The position numbers were made by a program, and so were the translations under genes. A stretch of 9,884 bases of DNA from Acidobacteriota bacterium (GTDB lineage: Bacteria; Acidobacteriota; Aminicenantia; UBA2199), in NCBI GenBank assembly GCA_021817755.1, contig JAKAGC010000090.1, positions 1 through 9,884 of the forward strand, read 5' to 3'. Below, piece by piece: positions 1 through 5,449 of this stretch. Position 1 is the stretch's first letter. Every line of letters starts with the position of its first letter. The notes beneath the pieces are model-generated. The model ran no database searches. It was not told where the DNA came from and was given only the letters and a program-made list of their open reading frames with translations.

Positions 1-378
1 TATATGACGATCCCGCTCCAATTCGATGAGTCCGATCCTTAGAAAGGGATGTTGAGTCAAATCGAAAGGCCGAATAAAGTGAGAGATGATCTCTGCAATA
101 TGATTTTTCGCGTCGGCATGTGAAGGAATTTCGAAATATTCGAGATCGAATACAGCTTCATTATACACTTTTTGTACAGGGCGATCCTCCAGAATATGAA
201 ATGCAGTCCTAAAACTCGCATGACGGAGTATCAATTGCCGAAAAATGGATTCAACAGCAGGACGATCTATAAATCCTTCAATTTCCATAATATAACTGAT
301 ATTATACATCGTACCTTCGGGATTCATCTTTTGCAGGACATACAACCTCTTCTGTGCGGATGAAAGAGGATAATACTC
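1..378 (-). other. Second condensation (C) domain of synthetase B, truncated by the window edge
   Basis: C1 YYPLSSAQKRLYVLQKM (from residue 1690) and C2 RHASFRTAF are visible. The window ends about where HHxxxDG should follow. Its presence shows that the line continues with at least one more amino-acid module in this protein. The C1 style fits an LCL-type domain. Confidence 0.9.
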
Positions 379-3300
379 CTTTTCCTCAACCGGTTTAACA
401 TCGATATACTCTTCCTGCTCCGCCCCACGAATATATCGGGCCATTGAACGTATATACGGACTCTTAAATACCTCTGCAAGGGGCATCTTTACATTGATGG
501 ATTTATGAATCCTCGAAACCATGATACTCGCTTTTAGCGACTGTCCCCCCAGGTCGAAGAAATTGTCATCGATCCCGATGCGATCTTTTTCCAATCGAAG
601 TACCTGCGACCAGATATCCACCAATTTTTCTTCGATTTCATCTCTCGGTTCAGAGTGTTCTTTTGCCGAAGGAATAGTTGGATCCGGCAATAACCGACGA
701 TTTAATTTTCCATTATGAGTCAATGGAATACTTTCAATTTGGGTTATTCCCAGGGGAACCATATAACCCGGAAGAACACGTCCGAGATACTCTTTCAATT
801 CAAGCATGTCTATATAATGAGTATCATGAGCTACGATATACGCACATAAATAGGTTTCGCCCGTATCATCGATCCTATCTATAACAACCGTTTCTTTAAC
901 GGATGGAAACAAAGCAATTTTATTCTCGATCTCACCCAATTCGATACGAAAACCCCTGACTTTTACCTGGAAATCCATTCGTCCAAGGTATTCAACATTT
1001 CCATCAAAGGTCCAACGCGCCCGGTCACCGGTTTTATAAAAGGTGTTAATGTCAGTGTAAGTGGTAATGTTTCGATTTAATTCGTTTAACTTGTTAGGTA
1101 GGAAAAGAAACTTCTCTGCCGTCAATTCCGGATTGTTGAGATACCCTCGCCCTACATTAGCTCCTCCGATCATTAATTCTCCCGGTACAAAGACGGGTTG
1201 CAGCATCAGTTTGTTTTGCAAATTGTTATCTTTAATAATACTGCCAATGACTACATACTGGGCATGAAGAGGCTTCCCGATCGGTACGATCCCCTCACCT
1301 ATCTCATCTCCATTTGAAATCTCATAGGCAGTGGAATCAACACAACATTCTGTCGGGCCATAAACATTTGTAATAAGCGGCATAGGTCTTTTTTCAGGAA
1401 TGAAATAATTGAAAAATTCCCGGACATTTGAAAATGTTAATGCTTCGCCTCCGATCAATAAATGCCTAAGCGAAAGGACTCCTACTTCCTCCCCCAAATT
1501 TTCAACCATTAACTTTAAATGTGCAGGAGTTCCATCGGTTAACTCAATTTGGTGACGGACAAAATGATTGATTAACTTTCCTCCATCGAATCGGGCTTCT
1601 TCGGTTACAATATTTAAACAATGACCCAAAAGCAGTGCACCGAATATTTGCTTTACCGATGCATCAAATACAAAAGGAGCAATTAATGCTACTTGCATCG
1701 ACCTATTATACAAATGATATACTTTTTCATATAATCCCTGTACCAGGTTCACCACATTTCGGTGCTCGATGCCTACTCCTTTCGGCCTACCTGTTGAGCC
1801 TGACGTATAAATCACATACGCCAATGCATCAGTTTCCAGTTTAAGAGTTTCACCTCCCGGTAAACCGTTTCCCACCTCCCCACTTGTTTTAATGGTCATA
1901 TGAGGGGCAGTGGAAATCTCTTCAAAAAATTCATACTTCAAAACAATAGCTGCGCTGCTATCTTTAATGATATACTCGATACGATCAAGGGGATACAGTG
2001 GATCAATAGGCAGATAAGCACACCCCGCATACATAATTCCCATAATCCCTGTCACCATTTGAACCGAACGCTCGATCATGATTCCAACTATAGAATGAGT
2101 CGTGACTCCCCTATTCCTTAAATTCAAAGCAATAAGGCAGGCTTGATCTCTCAATTCCCTGTAAGTTAGAGAGGCATAATGTTTCTCTATCGGATCAGAA
2201 GAAGAAGCGTTTTGCAGTACGATGTTACAATCGGAAGTCAGGCAAGGCCCAACCACTGCTATTGAATCAGGCATCTTTTCAGCCCGGTCATTAAATAAAT
2301 CGATAATTGTCTTTCCCATACCCAACGGCTCAATTATTCGATTAAATTCCTCCAATAATCTTTGTTTTTCTTTTCTTGAAACGATATCGACAGTTTCAAT
2401 CCGAATAAAGGGATTCTCTATTATCTGGTCGATTATCATTGTGTAATACTGAAGAAAACGCAATATTGTCTCTTCACGGAAAAGACTCTTGCTGTACTCG
2501 ACATTAAATATGCACCGGTCTTCCAGATCCGTTCCAAAAAAGGAAAGATCGAATTTGATTATCGAGTCGTCATAACGGATAGGTCGCATCTTTAATTCAC
2601 CCGCTTCCGATTCCGCTGCCTCCAGTTTTAATGACTGAACCACAAAGAGGATATCGAAAAGAGGGTTTCTTCCTGCATCCCTTCTGATATCGATTTTTTC
2701 CACCAACTCTTCAAAAGGATATTCCTGGTTTTCATAAGCCGACAATGTACTTTCTTTAACTTCTGTTAAGAATTCCATAAACGTTTTCCAGGGAGATGGA
2801 AAATTTCGTAACGCAAGAGTATTGACAAACATACCAATAACCCTTTGCAAATCGGCATGACGTCTTCCTGATATAGGTGTACCTGTTACGATATCCTCCT
2901 GGCCCGATAGTTTGTGCACCAGGATATCGAATAAGGATAATAAAACCATAAATAAAGTGGCATTTCCCGCTGAACTCCCCAATTTCTTCAATGCCATTAG
3001 TTTCTCCCTCTCCACTACGTATTCCAAAGCTCCTCCCTCGAATTGCTGAATCCGAGGTCTCGGGAAATCAGAAGGTAAATCGATTGCTGGAACTTCTTCT
3101 TTAAAACGGTTTAACCAGAATTCCTCTTGTTGATGCATACGGCTACCTTCCTGTTGGTCGATTAGCCATTGGGAATAATCTTTATATTGTATTTGAATTG
3201 GCGAAAGTGTTCTTCCTTCGTACAACTCCATGAATTCGTGAAATAAAACCGTTTTCGTCGTTCCATCCGATATGATATGATGCATATCAACGATCATCAA

Positions 3301-5439
3301 ATGAACCTGTTCTTCTACCTTGAACACCCCTACCCGGATCAGGGGAGGAACAGCTAAATCGTAGGGACGGATAAATCCTTTGAATACCTCTGTAGATGAA
3401 ATCTCTACACCCTTTTCAACCACTATTTCCTTGTAATCCACAGAAAAAGAAATATCATGATGTATTCGCTGAACCGCTTCATCATCTATTATTAAAAACG
3501 AAGTTCTTAAACTTTCATGCCGGCGAATCAACTGCCGGAATGATTCTTCCACCTGTGCAATATCGAGAGTTCCTTCAAATATGAACGAAGTCGGTTCATT
3601 GTATCCCGTATGCTCTGTTTCGAATTGGTGCAATATAAAAATGCGCCGTTGAGCCGGAGAAAGAGGATAAAATTCCCTTTCTTCTACAGCTTGAATCGTA
3701 TGAAATAGGTTTTTCCCCGGTTTTGATCCAATAAAATCCGCGAGCCCACGTGCAGTCGGTGTCTTAAAAAATTGGGGAAGCGTAATCTCTACATCGAAAC
3801 TCCGGTGAATCTCATTAACCGCGCGAATGGCTTTTAAAGAATCTCCACCCAATTCGAAGAAATCATCATCAATTCCCAATCGATCCATACTGAAAATTGT
3901 CTTCCATATTTTGGTAATAGATTGTTGTATCGGATTTTCCGGTTCAACGAAAGGAGTGGTTAAATCCGGCCGGTTGTCAAATGAATATGCACCCTCACCT
4001 ATTTGAATCCCATTGTCATTAGAGGGTATTATCGATGTGGAGGAAGTTGAATCCACTCCCGAATCCTGCGTTGAAACTGTTGACTCCCGTTTACTAAATG
4101 AGGGAAGAGGAAAAACACGAGGTTCAAACGGGTAACCCGGAAGTGGTACACGCCTTGGTTTATATCCTTCCCAATAAGCATTCCAGTTTAATGGAATTCC
4201 ATAAAGCCACAATTGCCCCATCCGTCTCATTAAGTAAAATGCACTGTCTGTTAACTGCTGGTGAGGAGGGATAAGGTTAAGCGAATAGTGCCCCGCTTCA
4301 GGATTTATATAGCGTTGGGCAAGTTGAATCAAATCTCTTCCAGGTCCCACCTCTACCAGGATAATATCTTTTTCTTTTAATAATTCTCGTAATCCATCTG
4401 AAAACCGTACTGTATGACGCATATGATCCACCCAATAATGTCGATCGATCGCCTGTTCTTCTGTAATCCATTTCCCAGTTATATTCGAAATAAATGGGAT
4501 TTCCGGGGAATGAAAAGTCACGGTTTTGAGAATATCTCCAAATTCTACTGCTGCCGTTTCCATCATTTCCGAATGAGCCGCATGCTCGGCATTGATTCTC
4601 ATGGTCATCACACGTTTGGATTTCATGATTTTTTCAAAGGTTTCGATTTGTGAATCCGAACCCGCTACAACACAAGACGGGCCGTTAACAATAGCCAATG
4701 AAATACCCCGAACTTCTTTTAGTATGGGTTCCAGTTCTTCTTCCGGGAGCGGAACACTCAGCATCGCACCCGAAGGTAACTCCTGCATCAATTTCCCCCG
4801 GTGAGCGACAATACGTAGCGCATCTTCAAGGGAGAACACCCCTGCAAGAACTGCCGCAACATATTCACCAAAACTGTACCCCAACATACCACTCGGTTTG
4901 ATTCCCCATGAAATCAGCAAGCGAGCCAGTGCATATTCGAAAATAAACATCGCAGGTTGAGTGTTTCCCGTTTGGTGCAATTCTCGGTTTTGAATAATTT
5001 CACCCGGATAAATCAAAGGTTTTAAATCCATTGACATACCGGTTTTTAGATATGAAAAGCACTCATCCATTACTTTCCTAAACAAAGGCTCAGACTTGTA
5101 TAATTCCTCTCCCATTCCCGGATACTGAGCTCCCTGCCCCGGGAATAAAAATACTACACGTGGATTCGAGGCAGTCAATTCATGCCTCATCCGTTTCCCT
5201 GCCGATAGAGACGAATCATCTGTGTCCGAAAGAACCGCAACTGCATCGTCCATATCGGAGCAAATCGAAATTTGTCTGTATTTGAAGGCTTTTCTTCCGA
5301 TCTGCAAGGTATATGCCGCATTTGAGAGAGAAATGCCCCGATTCTTTATTAAATGATCCCGCATATTTTTCGAGTAGACTTGAAGGGTATTGGCGGATTT
5401 TGCTGAAAGTATTAATATTTGATGTTCTCTTGTGTTCAT
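1..5439 (-). CDS. Hybrid PKS-NRPS synthetase B: AT-ACP-C-A(Glu)-PCP-C (3' end outside the window)
   Basis: Megasynthase that supplies the extender unit and carrier for the KS of the upstream protein and then adds an amino acid predicted to be glutamate. Starting at ATG 5439 the frame is open for 1813 codons to base 1, with no stop. Domains: KS-AT linker (about 5-40), AT (95-390; FPGQGAQ 99-105, Ser189 in GYSFGE, His289), a Ser/Thr-rich linker (about 440-490), ACP (Ser534 in LGGDSLKA), C (589-1015; HHIISDG 720-726), A (about 1042-1588; A3 at 1211, YGPTE 1360, Lys1578), PCP (Ser1634 in LGGQSLKA), and a C domain from 1688, cut at 1813 just before HHxxxDG. The ATG is chosen because GAGGTGA precedes it at good spacing and an in-frame TGA (5445-5443) closes the frame upstream. 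An overlapping GTG-start frame (5446-5216) gives a protein unlike any synthase and is a shadow. No KR, DH, ER, MT, E or TE domain is seen. The N-terminus lacks a KS, which makes the PKS module split. Confidence 0.96.
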   Translation of the reverse strand, partial: MNTREHQILILSAKSANTLQVYSKNMRDHLIKNRGISLSNAAYTLQIGRKAFKYRQISICSDMDDAVAVLSDTDDSSLSAGKRMRHELTASNPRVVFLFPGQGAQYPGMGEELYKSEPLFRKVMDECFSYLKTGMSMDLKPLIYPGEIIQNRELHQTGNTQPAMFIFEYALARLLISWGIKPSGMLGYSFGEYVAAVLAGVFSLEDALRIVAHRGKLMQELPSGAMLSVPLPEEELEPILKEVRGISLAIVNGPSCVVAGSDSQIETFEKIMKSKRVMTMRINAEHAAHSEMMETAAVEFGDILKTVTFHSPEIPFISNITGKWITEEQAIDRHYWVDHMRHTVRFSDGLRELLKEKDIILVEVGPGRDLIQLAQRYINPEAGHYSLNLIPPHQQLTDSAFYLMRRMGQLWLYGIPLNWNAYWEGYKPRRVPLPGYPFEPRVFPLPSFSKRESTVSTQDSGVDSTSSTSIIPSNDNGIQIGEGAYSFDNRPDLTTPFVEPENPIQQSITKIWKTIFSMDRLGIDDDFFELGGDSLKAIRAVNEIHRSFDVEITLPQFFKTPTARGLADFIGSKPGKNLFHTIQAVEEREFYPLSPAQRRIFILHQFETEHTGYNEPTSFIFEGTLDIAQVEESFRQLIRRHESLRTSFLIIDDEAVQRIHHDISFSVDYKEIVVEKGVEISSTEVFKGFIRPYDLAVPPLIRVGVFKVEEQVHLMIVDMHHIISDGTTKTVLFHEFMELYEGRTLSPIQIQYKDYSQWLIDQQEGSRMHQQEEFWLNRFKEEVPAIDLPSDFPRPRIQQFEGGALEYVVEREKLMALKKLGSSAGNATLFMVLLSLFDILVHKLSGQEDIVTGTPISGRRHADLQRVIGMFVNTLALRNFPSPWKTFMEFLTEVKESTLSAYENQEYPFEELVEKIDIRRDAGRNPLFDILFVVQSLKLEAAESEAGELKMRPIRYDDSIIKFDLSFFGTDLEDRCIFNVEYSKSLFREETILRFLQYYTMIIDQIIENPFIRIETVDIVSRKEKQRLLEEFNRIIEPLGMGKTIIDLFNDRAEKMPDSIAVVGPCLTSDCNIVLQNASSSDPIEKHYASLTYRELRDQACLIALNLRNRGVTTHSIVGIMIERSVQMVTGIMGIMYAGCAYLPIDPLYPLDRIEYIIKDSSAAIVLKYEFFEEISTAPHMTIKTSGEVGNGLPGGETLKLETDALAYVIYTSGSTGRPKGVGIEHRNVVNLVQGLYEKVYHLYNRSMQVALIAPFVFDASVKQIFGALLLGHCLNIVTEEARFDGGKLINHFVRHQIELTDGTPAHLKLMVENLGEEVGVLSLRHLLIGGEALTFSNVREFFNYFIPEKRPMPLITNVYGPTECCVDSTAYEISNGDEIGEGIVPIGKPLHAQYVVIGSIIKDNNLQNKLMLQPVFVPGELMIGGANVGRGYLNNPELTAEKFLFLPNKLNELNRNITTYTDINTFYKTGDRARWTFDGNVEYLGRMDFQVKVRGFRIELGEIENKIALFPSVKETVVIDRIDDTGETYLCAYIVAHDTHYIDMLELKEYLGRVLPGYMVPLGITQIESIPLTHNGKLNRRLLPDPTIPSAKEHSEPRDEIEEKLVDIWSQVLRLEKDRIGIDDNFFDLGGQSLKASIMVSRIHKSINVKMPLAEVFKSPYIRSMARYIRGAEQEEYIDVKPVEEKEYYPLSSAQKRLYVLQKMNPEGTMYNISYIMEIEGFIDRPAVESIFRQLILRHASFRTAFHILEDRPVQKVYNEAVFDLEYFEIPSHADAKNHIAEIISHFIRPFDLTQHPFLRIGLIELERDRHI
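424..650 (-). other. Peptidyl carrier (PCP) domain of synthetase B
   Basis: Carrier for the predicted glutamyl unit, with phosphopantetheine on Ser1634 in L-G-G-Q-S-L-K-A. Helix patterns (EEKLVDIWSQVL, DDNFFDLGG, EVFKSPYIRSMARYI) are typical of the family. It is followed directly by another C domain, with no epimerase, so an L-configured residue is expected at this stage. Confidence 0.93.
678..2315 (-). other. Adenylation (A) domain of synthetase B, predicted L-glutamate
   Basis: Activates an amino acid as aminoacyl-AMP. A3 YTSGSTGRPKG (1211), A4 FDASVKQIF, A5 YGPTE (1360), A7 YKTGD, A8 GRMDFQVKVRGFRIELGEIE and A10 NGK are intact. Pocket residues by alignment to GrsA: Asp1259, Ala1260, Lys1263, Asp1302, Leu1328, Gly1330, Val1359, Val1367, Asp1368, Lys1578. 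The code D-A-K-D-L-G-V-V-D-K is identical to the code known for glutamate in surfactin synthetase module 1. Loops before A1 (about 1064-1089) and between A5 and A6 are longer than usual but leave core motifs untouched. Confidence 0.9.
2395..3675 (-). other. Condensation (C) domain of synthetase B, complete
   Basis: Joins the ketide-extended chain on the ACP to the amino acid (predicted Glu) on PCP Ser1634. C1 LSPAQRRIFILHQF (593 onward), C2 RHESLRTSF, C3 HHIISDG (720-726, catalytic His721), C4 YKDYSQW, C5 IGMFVNTLALRNFP and C7 RNPLFDILFVVQS are all present. Closely similar in sequence to the C domain of synthetase A, especially around C5-C7 (shared N-T-L-A-L-R-N-F-P), which suggests module duplication in the same lineage. 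Confidence 0.94.
3731..3948 (-). other. Acyl carrier (ACP) domain of the split PKS module
   Basis: Phosphopantetheine attachment at Ser534 in L-G-G-D-S-L-K-A; the helix-2 DDDFFELGG and helix-3 FFKTPTARGLADFI patterns are clear. Preceded by a flexible Ser/Thr-rich linker (about residues 440-490) and followed at once by a C domain, which places it at the PKS-to-NRPS transfer point. No reductive or methylating domain sits between AT and this carrier. Confidence 0.92.
4270..5157 (-). other. Acyltransferase (AT) domain at the N-terminus of synthetase B
   Basis: Loads an extender unit from acyl-CoA onto ACP Ser534. FPGQGAQYPGMG lies at 99-110, the nucleophile is Ser189 in G-Y-S-F-G-E-Y, and the catalytic His289 lies in H-A-A-H-S (286-290). 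Specificity is uncertain. Malonyl-specific ATs usually read HAFH and methylmalonyl-specific ones YASH, and HAAH is neither. Malonyl is the default guess. A post-AT segment (PLPGYPFEPRVF) is typical. Residues about 5-40 upstream (ILILSAKS...LQVYSKNMRDHL) are the KS-AT linker that normally follows a KS in the same chain. Confidence 0.92.
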
Positions 5440-5442
5440 GGT

Positions 5443-5449
5443 TCACCTC
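5443..5449 (-). promoter_or_regulatory. Shine-Dalgarno site of synthetase B, overlapping the stop of synthetase A
   Basis: GAGGTGA on the minus strand is a perfect match to the anti-Shine-Dalgarno tail of 16S rRNA (UCACCUC). The GAGG core ends 6 nt before ATG 5439. The site overlaps the TGA (5450-5448) of the upstream gene, so translation of B is probably coupled to termination on A, which would help keep the two proteins in similar amounts. This site also decides the start of B. Confidence 0.85.

Noticed and set aside
5216..5446. 76-codon minus-strand frame starting with GTG at 5446
   Set aside because: It overlaps the start of synthetase B in another frame. The protein has no recognisable domain, while the ATG 5439 frame gives a continuous linker-AT sequence.
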